Assembly: GCF_000365425.1 (NCBI RefSeq)
Contig: NZ_AQOV01000001.1
Location: forward strand, 558,001-622,000
Reading direction: 5' to 3'
From: Methylomonas sp. MK1
GTDB lineage: Bacteria; Pseudomonadota; Gammaproteobacteria; Methylococcales; Methylomonadaceae
DNA: 64,000 nt
Positions 8,263 to 18,600 of the stretch are shown here, piece by piece. Each line of letters begins with the position of its first letter. Within the stretch, counting starts at the first letter, position 1. Both the position numbers and the translations under genes were made by a program. The notes beneath the pieces are model-generated. The model ran no database searches. It was not told the origin of the DNA and worked only from the letters and a program-made list of their open reading frames with translations.

Positions 8263-8407
8263 AAAAAAAGCCCTCGATGTAACACAGGTTCTCTGGAACC
8301 TTTTTGAAAAAATCCACATGAGCCCTAAACGGTGCCCTGTGGGGTTTTTTTCAACGTGTTAAACCGATGGCTTTATGATTCTTATCCTTAAAAATCAATC
8401 AGTTATC

Positions 8408-8484
<77 letters not shown>

Positions 8485-8497
8485 ATTGATTTGACTT

Positions 8498-8525
8498 ATT
8501 ATACAGATCTTAAATTATTTAGCAA
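8498..8525 (-). promoter_or_regulatory. Promoter of the initiator tRNA gene
   Basis: On the minus strand a perfect TATAAT (-10, 8498-8503) lies 14 bases before the mature 5' end, with TTGCTA (-35, 8520-8525) 16 bases further upstream. Spacing and position suit a strong sigma-70 promoter for the tRNA, with a short leader. Confidence 0.7.
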
Positions 8526-8604
8526 GCAATAAACATGCTATTTGTTAAATAATGCCAACAGATAAGTTCCTTATGTGCTTGCTGTTGCTTTTAAAATCTG
8601 ATTA

Positions 8605-9435
8605 TTAGGGTTGGCCGGCTGGCAAATCCGCTGTACTCAGATCGGTATTTAAACAGGTCGGATGACCGAAACCATTTGCACTAACACCGGTACCTCCGTT
8701 CGGATTGGTGGTAATGTCGTAAACGATATTATCAGGACGCTGTGGGTCGCCACTCACTCCCCCGACGCCGACGATGTGGTCAAGCCCCAGATTATGCCTG
8801 ACTCTCCAGGCGATATTATGATCGGCACAAGATGTGTCGCCGCTTAAACCGACGCCACCGACCAGCGTTTTACCCACTGAATACAAGCCTAGGCCACCAC
8901 CGAATACATTAATGCCACCAATTTTTGACCCAACCATAGGATCTTGATGAGTACCGTTTAAGCCTGGATTCCCACCGTAAGCAACGCCGGTTTCAACTGG
9001 ATTGCTCTCTTGAAGTCCGAATAAACTACCACCAGGCTGTACCGCTGAATATAAATTCGCTGTCGATAACGCCAAACCATTGGGCTTGCCGGAACCAGCA
9101 GAATCTGAGGAAGAATCAAGACTGAGCGAATTGGCTGTGTTGGCTTTTTGCGCTGAGATAACGCGACTGGCCGGCCACTGTGCGCCCCGATTGGTGCCGG
9201 AAAACGCTACGGCACAAACCACGCCGTCACGATTAACTAAAGTGGCCCACATATGCAAATTAAGCCCGCTTTCCTCCGCACTCACTGCGTCGTCAAGTGC
9301 AGCTTTTAATGTGGCATGATTGGGCAAACCCCGACAGGCATGCCCCGCCCCTTTATTGTCATCTTTATCGGCGATTGCCGCACCGGTGTTGGCCAGCATC
9401 AAAAGTGAAGCAGCGAATAACCATCGTGTATTCAT
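8605..9435 (-). CDS. Secreted GlcG/HbpS-type haem-binding family protein
   Basis: A signal peptide (MNTRWLFAASLLMLANTGAAIA) leads a 276-aa protein of the GlcG/HbpS (DUF336) family. Family features include ALDDAVSAEESGLNLHMWATLVNRDGVVCAVAFSG in the first third, the WPASRVISAQKANTAN segment and glycine-rich strands GGINVFGGGLGLY and VGGVGLSGDTSCADHNIAWRVR. It is longer than the typical 130-170 aa members because of serine/glycine-rich insertions. HbpS homologues bind haem outside the membrane; the exact role here is unknown. The start is supported by AGGAGGG seven bases upstream. It stands alone between the tRNA and the pgpA operon. Confidence 0.8.
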   Translation of the reverse strand: MNTRWLFAASLLMLANTGAAIADKDDNKGAGHACRGLPNHATLKAALDDAVSAEESGLNLHMWATLVNRDGVVCAVAFSGTNRGAQWPASRVISAQKANTANSLSLDSSSDSAGSGKPNGLALSTANLYSAVQPGGSLFGLQESNPVETGVAYGGNPGLNGTHQDPMVGSKIGGINVFGGGLGLYSVGKTLVGGVGLSGDTSCADHNIAWRVRHNLGLDHIVGVGGVSGDPQRPDNIVYDITTNPNGGTGVSANGFGHPTCLNTDLSTADLPAGQP

Positions 9436-9608
9436 AAAAAGCCCTCCTAATTGTTTGTATATTTATTAGGCTTGAGGCTTAATATTTTCCGCAACGCAGC
9501 CTTCAATCAGTCCCCCAAACCGACATGGATTTTAGTCGCATGAATTATCATGGGTCAAATGAGAACAATGCCAAAAAACACTGACTGTTAAAAAATCGTT
9601 AATTCAGT

Positions 9609-10118
9609 TCAAACTGAAAAATCAAACCAGAGGCGCATAATCAAGGCGGCAAAGACGCCTGCCACCACGTCGTCCAACATAATGCCAAATCCACCGTGCA
9701 CGTGCTTATCGAGCCATTTGATCGGCCAAGGCTTGACGATGTCGAACAAGCGGAACAACACAAAACCCGCCAATAAGCTCTGCCAGGAAAAGGTTATGCC
9801 GGTCATCGTAATCAAAAATCCGGCTACTTCATCCCAAACGATACCGCCGAAGTCATGGACTTGCAATTTTTTAGCGGCTTGATCGCAAATCCAGATACCG
9901 ATGCAAACGCTGACCAGCGTTACCGTTAGATAAATCCACTCATCCGTTTGCAGCAAAGCGAGGTATAGCGGAATAGCGGCGAGCGTACCCATCGTGCCGG
10001 GCATGGTTTTGGATAAACCGGAACCGAAACCAAACGCCAGAAACAAGGTAGGGTCTTTGACGATTTGCAACGCACTCAAACGTGCGTTGCCGTAATGCTC
10101 CTTAAGAAAAATGCTCAA
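9609..10118 (-). CDS. pgpA: Phosphatidylglycerophosphatase A
   Basis: The 169-aa inner-membrane enzyme dephosphorylates phosphatidylglycerol phosphate in phospholipid synthesis. The PgpA signature is clear: FGFGSGLSKTMPGTMGTLAA near the N-terminus, the acidic DFGGIVWDEVAGFLI and LFRLFDIVKPWPI segments, and FGIMLDDVVAGV near the end. Several hydrophobic helices are present. It overlaps the end of thiL by 17 bases and is the last gene of the rib-nusB-thiL operon, a gene order widespread in gammaproteobacteria. Confidence 0.95.
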   Translation of the reverse strand: MSIFLKEHYGNARLSALQIVKDPTLFLAFGFGSGLSKTMPGTMGTLAAIPLYLALLQTDEWIYLTVTLVSVCIGIWICDQAAKKLQVHDFGGIVWDEVAGFLITMTGITFSWQSLLAGFVLFRLFDIVKPWPIKWLDKHVHGGFGIMLDDVVAGVFAALIMRLWFDFSV

Positions 10119-11034
10119 AACCCTTCACCTCGAATGCCTCCACAAACCCTGCCCTATTCATCCGCAAACCCGGCTCGGCCTCGATACGCCCCACACAAGT
10201 AGCCGCCGGCAATGATTGACCACGATCCGCCGGCACAGTAAAACACAATTCGTAATCGTCGCCGGCAATCAAGGGCATGCGCCAATCGCCGCTGTGCTCG
10301 ATAAACTCTCTCACTGACGCGGATAGCGGTAAGTTGTCCCATTGCAAACACGCACCAACGCCGCTTTGTTCCAAAATATGCCCCAAATCGGCAGCTAGTC
10401 CGTCGGAAATATCGATACAGGCATTGGCGACGCCGCGCAGCGCCAAGCCTTCCGACACCCGCGGCTGTGGTTGGTTAAAGCAACGCAAAGCCAACTCCTG
10501 ATCGGAGCAGGCATAACCTTGTTTAATTTTCAGCCCCAAACCGGCATTACCCAGTTGACCGGTGACATAAATCAGATCACCTGCCTGGGCCCCGGAACGC
10601 AATAGCGCCCTACCCTGCGGCAGCACCCCCATCGCTTGCACCGTCAAAGTCAACGGTCCGGACGTGGTGTCGCCACCAATCAAATCGACATTATGTTGGC
10701 GGGCCAGGTTGATAAAACCTCGTGAGAACGCTTGTAGCCAGGTTTCATCGACTTTGGGCAAGGTCAAAGCCAATGTCACCGCGAACGGCTCGGCGCCCAT
10801 TGCCGCCAAGTCACTTAGATTAACCGCCAATAATTTATGACCCAGCAGCTCAGGATCCGCGTCAGCAAAAAAATGCACATTCTCGACCATGGTATCGGCG
10901 GTGACCGCCAATTGGTAGCCGGACGGAATGTTCATTAGCGCGCAGTCGTCGCCTATGCCCAATTGATTAAACGGATGCCGAGGGGCATGCACCGCAAAAT
11001 AGCGGCGGATAAGATCGAATTCGGCGATCGCCAT
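10102..11034 (-). CDS. thiL: Thiamine-monophosphate kinase
   Basis: This 310-aa kinase makes thiamine diphosphate from thiamine monophosphate and ATP. ThiL motifs are present: FDLIRRYF at the start, GIGDDCALM, the metal-binding TADTMVENVHF and LLAVNLSDLAAMGA, and VDLIGGDTTSG. The gene overlaps nusB by one base in TGATG and pgpA by 17 bases, so all three are translationally coupled. Confidence 0.96.
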   Translation of the reverse strand: MAIAEFDLIRRYFAVHAPRHPFNQLGIGDDCALMNIPSGYQLAVTADTMVENVHFFADADPELLGHKLLAVNLSDLAAMGAEPFAVTLALTLPKVDETWLQAFSRGFINLARQHNVDLIGGDTTSGPLTLTVQAMGVLPQGRALLRSGAQAGDLIYVTGQLGNAGLGLKIKQGYACSDQELALRCFNQPQPRVSEGLALRGVANACIDISDGLAADLGHILEQSGVGACLQWDNLPLSASVREFIEHSGDWRMPLIAGDDYELCFTVPADRGQSLPAATCVGRIEAEPGLRMNRAGFVEAFEVKGFEHFS

Positions 11035-11477
11035 CAGTTTTGGATTTTCGCCTGCTTGGCGGCTATCTCGACGGCGCGCTGTTTTTGCGCGACTTTATCG
11101 AGAATACCATTCACGTATTTATGACTGCCGTCGGCGCCGAAATCCTTGGCCAGATTGACGCCTTCGTTAATGATGACTTTGTACGGGGTTTCCAAGCGGT
11201 TGATCAGCTCGTATGCGCCAATGCGCAGGATAGCGCGTTCCACCGGATCGATTTTTTCGACCGGCCTATCGACGAACTCGGCCAGCGCGGCGTCTATCAC
11301 ATCCAATTGTTTCGGTACGCCATGAAACAGCTCGCTGAAATAGGTTTTTTGCGCGCCTTTCAGATGCTCTTCTTCCAGAAAATAAGTTTCGATACGGATC
11401 AGGCTCTCGCCGGACATTTGCCATTGATACAGCGCCTGTACCGCGCACTTTCTGGCGTTGGTTTTTGCTTGACTCAT
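11034..11477 (-). CDS. nusB: Transcription antitermination factor NusB
   Basis: The 147-aa all-helical protein matches NusB over its whole length, with RKCAVQALYQWQMSGES at the N-terminus, VDRPVEKIDPVERAILRIGAYEL in the middle, and VIINEGVNLAKDFGADGSHKYVNGILDKVA near the end. It binds boxA RNA with NusE in rRNA antitermination. Its ATG shares one base with the ribH stop (TAATG), and it sits in the conserved position between ribH and thiL. Confidence 0.96.
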   Translation of the reverse strand: MSQAKTNARKCAVQALYQWQMSGESLIRIETYFLEEEHLKGAQKTYFSELFHGVPKQLDVIDAALAEFVDRPVEKIDPVERAILRIGAYELINRLETPYKVIINEGVNLAKDFGADGSHKYVNGILDKVAQKQRAVEIAAKQAKIQN

Positions 11478-11953
11478 TAAAGACCCAGGTTATTAAAGAG
11501 ACTGACCATTTCTATCGCCGACAAGGCAGCTTCCGCGCCTTTGTTACCGGCTTTGGTACCGGCGCGTTCGATCGCTTGTTCGATGCTGTCCACCGTCAAC
11601 ACGCCAAAAGCCACCGGCACGTCATATTGCAATGCAACTTGCGCAATACCTTTCACGCATTCGCCAGCCACATATTCAAAATGCGGTGTGCCGCCGCGAA
11701 TGACTGCGCCCAAAGCGATAATCGCATCGTATTTTTTGCTGGCAGCAATTCGTTGCACCACCATCGGCAACTCAAACGCGCCAGGCGCTTTTACCAGAGT
11801 GATGTCATCTTTATTCGCGCCATGGCGAACCAATGCATCGACCGCACCGCCTTCCAGTTGTTCGACGATAAAGCTGTTGAAGCGGGAAGAAACGATGCAA
11901 AATTTGCCGCCTTGCGCGGAAAAATTGCCTTCCAGAGTAGTGACTGCTGCCAT
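11477..11953 (-). CDS. ribH: 6,7-dimethyl-8-ribityllumazine synthase
   Basis: This 158-aa enzyme condenses 5-amino-6-ribitylamino-uracil with dihydroxybutanone phosphate. Family motifs: [59 protein letters not shown] in blocks, and the catalytic histidine in GGTPHFEYV. The ATG at 11951-11953 gives the usual family length; the longer frame upstream overlaps the end of the ribBA gene and has no homology. It follows ribBA by 44 bases. Confidence 0.95.
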   Translation of the reverse strand: MAAVTTLEGNFSAQGGKFCIVSSRFNSFIVEQLEGGAVDALVRHGANKDDITLVKAPGAFELPMVVQRIAASKKYDAIIALGAVIRGGTPHFEYVAGECVKGIAQVALQYDVPVAFGVLTVDSIEQAIERAGTKAGNKGAEAALSAIEMVSLFNNLGL

Positions 11954-11997
11954 GTGTTTACCTGTTGTTGAATGATTGAAATCTTTTAAAATCAAAA

Positions 11998-13110
11998 TCA
12001 ATGCGTCGCATCGATATGCTCGACCACTTCCAAATCGAAGCCGGACAAGCCTATGTATTTTTTCTGCGCACCCATCACTTTCAAACGCCGCACGCCGAGA
12101 TCCGACAGAATACGGGAGCCGGCCCCAGTGGTACGCCAATCCGAATCGGCACTTAAATCCTGACTGTTTTTGACGCCATGATCCTGCATTTGATAGGTGT
12201 GAATAAGTTCTACTAAATCTTTGTTGTTTTCTTTCTGGCGGATAATCACCAACACACCGCGCCCTTCTTCGGCGATATATTTCAAGGCTTCCCGCACCGG
12301 CAGACTGCAATCGCTGCGCTTGGAAAACAATAAATCGTCGATCAAATTACGGGCGTGGACACGTACCAACACCGGTTCGTCGCCAGCGACATTGCCCATC
12401 ACCAAGGCCAGATGCACATTATCGTCGTTGCAATCCTGGTAGGCATACAATCTAAAATCGCCGAATTCGGTCGGATAGACGCATTCGCTGATCCGCTCCA
12501 GGGTATTTTCGTGTTTGATGCGGTAGTGGATCAAATCGGCGATGGTACCGATTTTCAGATTGTGCTGTTCGGCAAACACTTCCAGATCGGGCCGGCGCGC
12601 CATCGAACCGTCGTCGTTCAGGATTTCGACAATCACCGCCGCCGGCTCAACACCCGCCAGCCTAGCCAGATCGCAACCGGCTTCAGTGTGACCAGCCCGA
12701 TTTAACACGCCACCGGCTTGCGCCATCAATGGAAAAATATGTCCGGGCTGCACCAGATCGCTCGGCTGGGCATTTTTCGCTACCGCCGCCTGCACGGTTA
12801 AGGCGCGGTCGGCGGCGGATATACCGGTTGTCACGCCGGTAGCCGCTTCAATCGATACGGTGAAATTGGTGGTATAAGGCGTATTGTTGTCGCTGACCAT
12901 CAGCGGCAAACGCAACTGCTGACAACGTTCACGGGTTAAGGTCAGACAGATCAGGCCACGGCCGTATTTGGCCATGAAATTGATGTCTTCCGGCCGGGCA
13001 AAGGCCGCCGCCATCAACAAATCGCCTTCGTTTTCCCGGTCTTCATCGTCCATGATGATGACCATTTTGCCTTGGCGCAGATCGTCGATGATTTCTTCTA
13101 TGCTATTCAT
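11998..13110 (-). CDS. ribBA: 3,4-dihydroxy-2-butanone-4-phosphate synthase fused to a degenerate GTP cyclohydrolase II domain
   Basis: The N-terminal half (about 1-200) is an intact RibB domain with [16 protein letters not shown] and [15 protein letters not shown], which makes the four-carbon precursor of riboflavin from ribulose 5-phosphate. The C-terminal half (about 205-370) resembles RibA but has lost catalytic features: the zinc site normally written SLRCDCGEQ reads SKRSDCSLP here, leaving one of three cysteines, and the motif region after EEGRGVL lacks the usual RQEGRG. It is therefore probably the RibBX form known in other gammaproteobacteria, with a separate true RibA elsewhere. It overlaps ribE by four bases. 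Confidence 0.93.
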   Translation of the reverse strand: MNSIEEIIDDLRQGKMVIIMDDEDRENEGDLLMAAAFARPEDINFMAKYGRGLICLTLTRERCQQLRLPLMVSDNNTPYTTNFTVSIEAATGVTTGISAADRALTVQAAVAKNAQPSDLVQPGHIFPLMAQAGGVLNRAGHTEAGCDLARLAGVEPAAVIVEILNDDGSMARRPDLEVFAEQHNLKIGTIADLIHYRIKHENTLERISECVYPTEFGDFRLYAYQDCNDDNVHLALVMGNVAGDEPVLVRVHARNLIDDLLFSKRSDCSLPVREALKYIAEEGRGVLVIIRQKENNKDLVELIHTYQMQDHGVKNSQDLSADSDWRTTGAGSRILSDLGVRRLKVMGAQKKYIGLSGFDLEVVEHIDATH

Positions 13111-13763
13111 TTAATAAAGCCTGCGTTTTGTAATAAGGCCTCGGTGACACCGCCTTGACTATAAGCTGCGGTTTCGCCTTTCATCAAGCGCTCCAAATAA
13201 CGGGCCAGCAAATCGACTTCCAGATTCACCTCGTTGCCGGCTTCGGTGCTACCCAGGGTGGTTTCTTGTAAGGTATGCGGCACGATGTTCACGGAAAAAT
13301 ACGCGCCGTCGACCGTGTTGACGGTGAGACTGATGCCGTTGATGCAAATCGAGCCTTTTTCGGCGATGTATTTGGCTAGCGAATCCGGCGCCTTGAATTT
13401 GAAGCGGATCGAGCGGCCATCGGCCTGCTTCTCGACCACTTTGCCGATACCATCGACATGACCGCTGACGATATGTCCGCCCAGGCGGCTGGACGGCGTC
13501 ATCGCCAGCTCCAGATTAACCGGCGTACCGGTACTTGCTGTCTTTAAGGTGGTGCGCGATAAAGTCTCGTTGGAGACGTCGGCGCAAAAATAATGTTCGC
13601 CCAATTCCACGGCGGTCAGGCAAACGCCGTTCACCGCAATGCTGTCGCCCAAGGCGCATTCGCTCAACGACAGCTTGCCGGTATCGATAATTAACCGGCA
13701 ATCGCCACCTTTAGGCTGGATGGTCTTGATTTTGCCGATGGCTAAAATAATCCCGGTAAACAT
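13107..13763 (-). CDS. ribE: Riboflavin synthase, alpha subunit
   Basis: The 218-aa product shows the two-fold lumazine-binding repeats of riboflavin synthase: [12 protein letters not shown] with [14 protein letters not shown] in the first barrel and [13 protein letters not shown] with [13 protein letters not shown] in the second. It converts two lumazine molecules to riboflavin and a pyrimidine. I begin at the ATG of MFTGII (13761-13763), the conserved family start, although the frame opens three codons earlier. Its stop overlaps the ribBA start by four bases. Confidence 0.95.
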   Translation of the reverse strand: MFTGIILAIGKIKTIQPKGGDCRLIIDTGKLSLSECALGDSIAVNGVCLTAVELGEHYFCADVSNETLSRTTLKTASTGTPVNLELAMTPSSRLGGHIVSGHVDGIGKVVEKQADGRSIRFKFKAPDSLAKYIAEKGSICINGISLTVNTVDGAYFSVNIVPHTLQETTLGSTEAGNEVNLEVDLLARYLERLMKGETAAYSQGGVTEALLQNAGFIK

Positions 13764-13800
13764 GGTTATCACTCTATAAAAGTAAAAATGTCCGTAACGA

Positions 13801-14061
13801 TCAGCGCTGCGCTGGCTCGGAGGATTGCTTTGGCGCTTGGGGGGGCGGGTCTTTCTTTAGCGACTTAGCCGGCTTACGATAAACATCAACGGTTTGATAG
13901 GTGCCGCTATGATAATCGTAGATTTCGATTTCGTGCTTTTCGCCAATCAATTTGCCGCCTTGAATCTGCAAGGTACTGGTTTCCGGGGTATCGTCCTCAT
14001 CCGCCGTCGCCGAAGCAGGCAGCAGGCTAAATACCAATGTCATGACAATAATACTTTTCAT
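13801..14061 (-). CDS. Small secreted hypothetical protein in the riboflavin operon
   Basis: A clear signal peptide (MKSIIVMTLVFSLLPASATA) precedes a 66-residue mature part with TLQIQGGKLIGEKHEIEIYDY and a lysine/proline-rich tail. It resembles small periplasmic proteins of the DUF5334 type, but I am not sure. It lies four bases after ribD and 37 bases before ribE on the same strand, so it is co-transcribed with riboflavin genes, though nothing shows a link to flavin metabolism. Confidence 0.75.
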   Translation of the reverse strand: MKSIIVMTLVFSLLPASATADEDDTPETSTLQIQGGKLIGEKHEIEIYDYHSGTYQTVDVYRKPAKSLKKDPPPQAPKQSSEPAQR

Positions 14062-14065
14062 CGTT

Positions 14066-15157
14066 TCAATCGGTTTTTGCTTGATAGCGTAATCTTAAAT
14101 CCGGTCCAATTTGCCGGGCTTCGATCAGGCGCAGTGTTTTTTTATCCTGCATGGTCAGCATGCCCGGCAGACTAAATAGGCCGCGCCCTTGATCGCCCAA
14201 CACACACGGCGCCATGTAAATCAACCATTCATCGATCAGTCCGCTATTGAGCAGCGCACCATTCAGCGTGGCGCCGGCCTCCACCCAAGCCGTGTTGATT
14301 TGTAACTCGGCCAGCAACTTAAAAACCTGTACCAAGTCTGCGCGCCCGTTCCGCGCATCGACCTGAAAGACTTTGCAGCCCACGTCGCGTAATTTCTGCT
14401 GTTTTAGCGCGTCGTCGCTACAGGTAATAATCCAGACGTCTACCGCATTGTCCAACAGTCTTGCGGTTAAGAGCATGCGTAATTGCGAATCCAGCACCAC
14501 TTTGACCGGCTGCACCGCATCGAAATCGACGCGCGCATTCAATTGCGGATCATCGTACAACACTGTATCGATGCCGGTGACAATTGCGCTGCTGGCCGCC
14601 CGCAAGATCTGTACGTCTTGCCTGGCTTGGGCGGATGTAATCCATTGACTCTCGCCGGAGGCCAACGCGGTACGGCCGTCCAGGCTCATGGCCAGCTTGC
14701 TGCGTATCCACGGTAAACCCAGCTGCATACGTTTAAAAAAGCCTTGGTTTAGCTTTTCTGCTTCTTGCTGCAAGACGCCAACCAGCACCTCAATGCCTGC
14801 CTCCCGAAGTTTTTGCAAACCGCGCCCAGCCACCAGGGGATTGGGATCCTGCATCGCCACCACGACCCGGCTGATCCCGGCAGCGATCAGCGCGTCGCTG
14901 CAAGGGCCGGTTTTACCATGATGGCTGCAAGGCTCCAATGTGACATAGGCAGTGGCGCCCCGCGCGTTATCTGTTTTAGCCAGCGCATCGACTTCGGCAT
15001 GGCCAAATCCGGCGCGCTGCGTCCAACCCTCGGCAATCACGTTGTCGTCTTTGACCAGCACACAACCGACATGCGGGTTGGGATCGGTTGTGTATTTGCC
15101 CTTTTCCGCCAATTTGACGGCGCGCGCCATATAGGCCGCGTCTTGACTAGGCGTCAT
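14066..15157 (-). CDS. ribD: Bifunctional pyrimidine deaminase/reductase RibD
   Basis: This 363-aa protein performs the second and third steps of riboflavin synthesis. The N-terminal zinc deaminase (about 1-145) has [10 protein letters not shown] (His-Ala-Glu) and [18 protein letters not shown], giving the zinc ligands. The C-terminal reductase (about 146-363) shows [20 protein letters not shown] split over two motifs and [12 protein letters not shown]. Its start overlaps the end of nrdR by 11 bases, which is a common nrdR-ribD arrangement. Confidence 0.96.
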   Translation of the reverse strand: MTPSQDAAYMARAVKLAEKGKYTTDPNPHVGCVLVKDDNVIAEGWTQRAGFGHAEVDALAKTDNARGATAYVTLEPCSHHGKTGPCSDALIAAGISRVVVAMQDPNPLVAGRGLQKLREAGIEVLVGVLQQEAEKLNQGFFKRMQLGLPWIRSKLAMSLDGRTALASGESQWITSAQARQDVQILRAASSAIVTGIDTVLYDDPQLNARVDFDAVQPVKVVLDSQLRMLLTARLLDNAVDVWIITCSDDALKQQKLRDVGCKVFQVDARNGRADLVQVFKLLAELQINTAWVEAGATLNGALLNSGLIDEWLIYMAPCVLGDQGRGLFSLPGMLTMQDKKTLRLIEARQIGPDLRLRYQAKTD

Positions 15158-15605
15158 GCTTTTGCAGATTTTCGATCATCGCGGTGAATTCGGAGACATC
15201 CTGGAAGCTGCGATACACCGAGGCGAAGCGTACGAAAGCGACATGGTCAAGTGTTTGCAATTCTTGCATCACCAGTTCGCCCAATTCGCGAGCCGGAATT
15301 TCGCGTTCGCCCTTCGCCGTCAGGGCTTTTTTGATGCGGCTAAGCGCCGCTTCGACGGCGTCCACTTGTACCGGGCGCTTTTCCAGGGCCCGCTGCATGC
15401 CGGACCGCAGCTTGGCTTCGTCGAAACTTTGCCGGGCGCCATTGCGTTTAATGATGCGCGGCAAGGTCAATTCAACCACTTCAAAGGTAGTAAACCGCTC
15501 TTTACAGGCCACGCATTCGCGGCGACGTTTGACTTGATCGCCGTCGTCGGCCAAGCGGGTATCGATCACCCGAGTATCTTGTGCAGAGCAAAACGGACAA
15601 CGCAT
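15147..15605 (-). CDS. nrdR: Transcriptional repressor NrdR
   Basis: The 152-aa regulator controls ribonucleotide reductase genes. It has the N-terminal zinc ribbon ([17 protein letters not shown], then [16 protein letters not shown]) and the ATP-cone domain (about 49-139, starting [18 protein letters not shown]). It is the first gene of the riboflavin operon, overlapping ribD by 11 bases. No NrdR box is evident immediately upstream. Confidence 0.96.
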   Translation of the reverse strand: MRCPFCSAQDTRVIDTRLADDGDQVKRRRECVACKERFTTFEVVELTLPRIIKRNGARQSFDEAKLRSGMQRALEKRPVQVDAVEAALSRIKKALTAKGEREIPARELGELVMQELQTLDHVAFVRFASVYRSFQDVSEFTAMIENLQKHDA

Positions 15606-15688
15606 AGTAAAGAGCCAAATCGAGATTCAAAGGGCGGCCATTTTATTACAGAATGGCTTTATATTGAAATCGGCTAATAAACGGCGCG

Positions 15689-18600
15689 TCATTCGTTCAA
15701 TATCCCTTTCGCGACCGAGCGGATATGCACGTCGCGTTGCGGAAAAGGTATCTCGATATGGTGGGCCAGCAAAGCTTCGTATATTTTTGTGTGCAGGCGA
15801 TGGGTAACGACCGTTCTATCGCTGAGTTCGCGGACGAATACGTTAATTTTGAACTGTAGGGCACTATCGCCAAAGCCGACAAAGATCACCAACGGTTCCG
15901 GGTCGCTCAGCACTTGCTCTACGCTTTTTACCGCATCGGCCAGAATTTCCTCCACCATTGCCACGCTGGTGCCGTAGGCCACGCTGACCGGCACCACCAC
16001 CCGGGTCACCGTATCCGACAGAGTCCAATTGATCAAGCGGTCGGTAATGAAGGTTTTATTCGGCACCACCAACTCTTTTCTATCCCAATCGACAATATGC
16101 GTCGCTCGCATTTGAATGCGGCTGACCCGGCCGGTCACATCGCCGACCGTCACCGTATCGCCAACGCGAATCGGCCGCTCGAACAACAAGATAATGCCCG
16201 ACACCATATTCGCGAAGATCTCCTGCAAACCAAAGCCCAAACCCACCGACAGCGCGGCCACCAGCCATTGCACTTGCGACCAACTGCCGCCCAGCTCTTT
16301 GGCAACCGCCAGAAAGGCGATGGTTATTAAGGAATAACGCACTAACTGGATCAACGCATAACGACTGCCGGCGGTCATCGCGAACTTGCCGGCGGTTACC
16401 AAATCCACCAAGGCTGGAAAATTGCTGGCAAACACAAAGGCCAGGCCGCTGTAAACCAAGCAAATCAGCAAATTGATCAGCGTGATGGGTTGTAATGTTT
16501 CCTTACCTTCCACCATTTCACTATGCTGCCACAGCACGACCTGATCGAACACTGTCAAGGCCGGCAAAATATCGCTCCAGATCATCCAGAAACCCATCAA
16601 CATGATCACCATCACTACCGTGGTCAATAACTTATGGCTTTGCTGATTGATTTTGGAAATATCCAGTAATTGCTCTTCGACCGGATAGCCCCCTTCCAAG
16701 TTGGCGCTACTCACCGCAGCTTGTTCGACCTGTTTACGTTTTTGCCGGGCGTTTTTTAAAGCCAATTGCCGTTCCGTGTTGCGCAACCAACGCAATACCA
16801 AGCCCTGGAATAATACGGTGATAAAGATCAAGCGTAGCGTTAGTAGCAGCTTTTCCTGCAACTCCAATGCGCTTTGGTAGTAGCCCGCCACCGCAAAGCC
16901 GATGATGACCAGCGGCGTCAAGACGGCGATACCGTACCAGAGGTAACGCAAACTGCTGAGCCAGCCATCGGATTGTTGATAGAAGTTTTTGCCTAAGCCG
17001 GTTATGGGTTGCGTGAGGCGATGCAACACGTAGCTCATCATCAACATCATCACGATCATTGCCGTTCTACCCAGCGCATGACTGTGTTCCGAAAACAAAT
17101 CGCTACCGGTCATCGCGGTGATAAACACGCAAGGTACCAGCACGAATCGCGCCCATTTCATTTGCGCGTAAAGTAACTGGACCGCATGTTGCGGCCACTG
17201 CAACAAGTTGTCGGCGACACCGCCGGGTTTAAACAAACGAAACACGAATTGCACTATGCACAAGGACACAGCGGTGGCGGTCAGGCCTTCGGCAAAAGCA
17301 TGGCTAAACAGATCGGCCCGAACGTTCAATATCAACACACCAGCCATCCAGGCCATAAGCAATGGACCCGATAAGGAGAGCAATAACAGATATAGCAAGC
17401 TGGATAAAATTTCCGCAAATTCTTGATTGACGGCTTTTTTTCCTAACAGCTCCGTCAAGCGCTGTTTGACGCCGGCACGAAAGCGCCAGTGGAATATTAC
17501 GACACTCAAACCACCGAGTACCAACAGCGGGAAATGACTAATACCGTCCCAAAAACCGCTCACCACCCCCAACCAGTTCCCGGGACTCATAAACCACAGC
17601 AAGGAGGAGAAAATATCTTGCAGGAAATATTTGTCGATAACCGGGGCACTTGGCACCCAGAGCAAGCGTTGATCCAAATACGCGCTAAATTTGTCGGCTA
17701 TACCCAGCATTTGCTGCAAACTAAAATCGACATCGCCCAGCACGCGGCCGTATTCGTTGTAACCATTAGCCAGTCTTGCCACCAGATCTTTCTGATCGTT
17801 CAGCAACATCCGCAGCTCGGTACGCACCCTCAGCTTTTCCGAGTCGGGTGTGTTCTCCGGCAACTGGGCAATACGCGTCAACAACAGTTGATTAATATCG
17901 ACCAGGCCTTTTTTGGCTTCATCCAGCTTGAACATTTCCAAACTCGCCAGCGCAATCTGATTTTGAATCTCATCGCTCAAGGTGCTGTATTGTTTGCGTT
18001 GCGGCAAATTACGGCGCTGTTCGCGCAGTAAATTACCCAAGGCCGGACTTAAACCCGCCAGGCTGATTTTTTGCTCGGCGCTTTGAAAGTCCTTTTCCAG
18101 TTGTTTGTAGCGGACGTCGATTTCGTTTTTCTGGAGCGAGTACAGCTCCATATTTTTATTGATTTCCTGCAAACTGCGGTTGAACTGCATGTTCTCTTTC
18201 GTGGCAGCGCGAATTAACGGATGCTTGCCCTCCGCTTCTTTTTCCGCCTGCAATAACGCTGCTTGTTCTTTGTCGGTTTCCTGCTGACGCCGCTCAAGTA
18301 GGAAATTATCGAGGTCGGCAATCACCAAGCTCTGCTGCTCGCGTTGCAAGGTCAACAGATGGACACGATCTTTATTGGTTTGCAATTGCAAAGGATTGCT
18401 AAGATTTTCCAGCTCCAGCGTTTTCAACGTACTGTTTAAGAGGCGAATCCGGCTATCCAGCTGCACTTGCCTGGCTTCTTTTTGATAAAGATTATCGCCG
18501 GCTTCAGACGCCAACACTTGCTGTTCACGCTGACTGGAGGCCTGCTTACTCTTGATTTCGGAGACTTTTTCCCTGATCAATTGCGGGCGGCCGCTCAGTT

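Noticed and set aside
13100..15700. FMN riboswitch in front of the riboflavin genes
   Set aside because: The genes are tightly packed behind nrdR with no leader of sufficient length and no RFN-type conserved segments.
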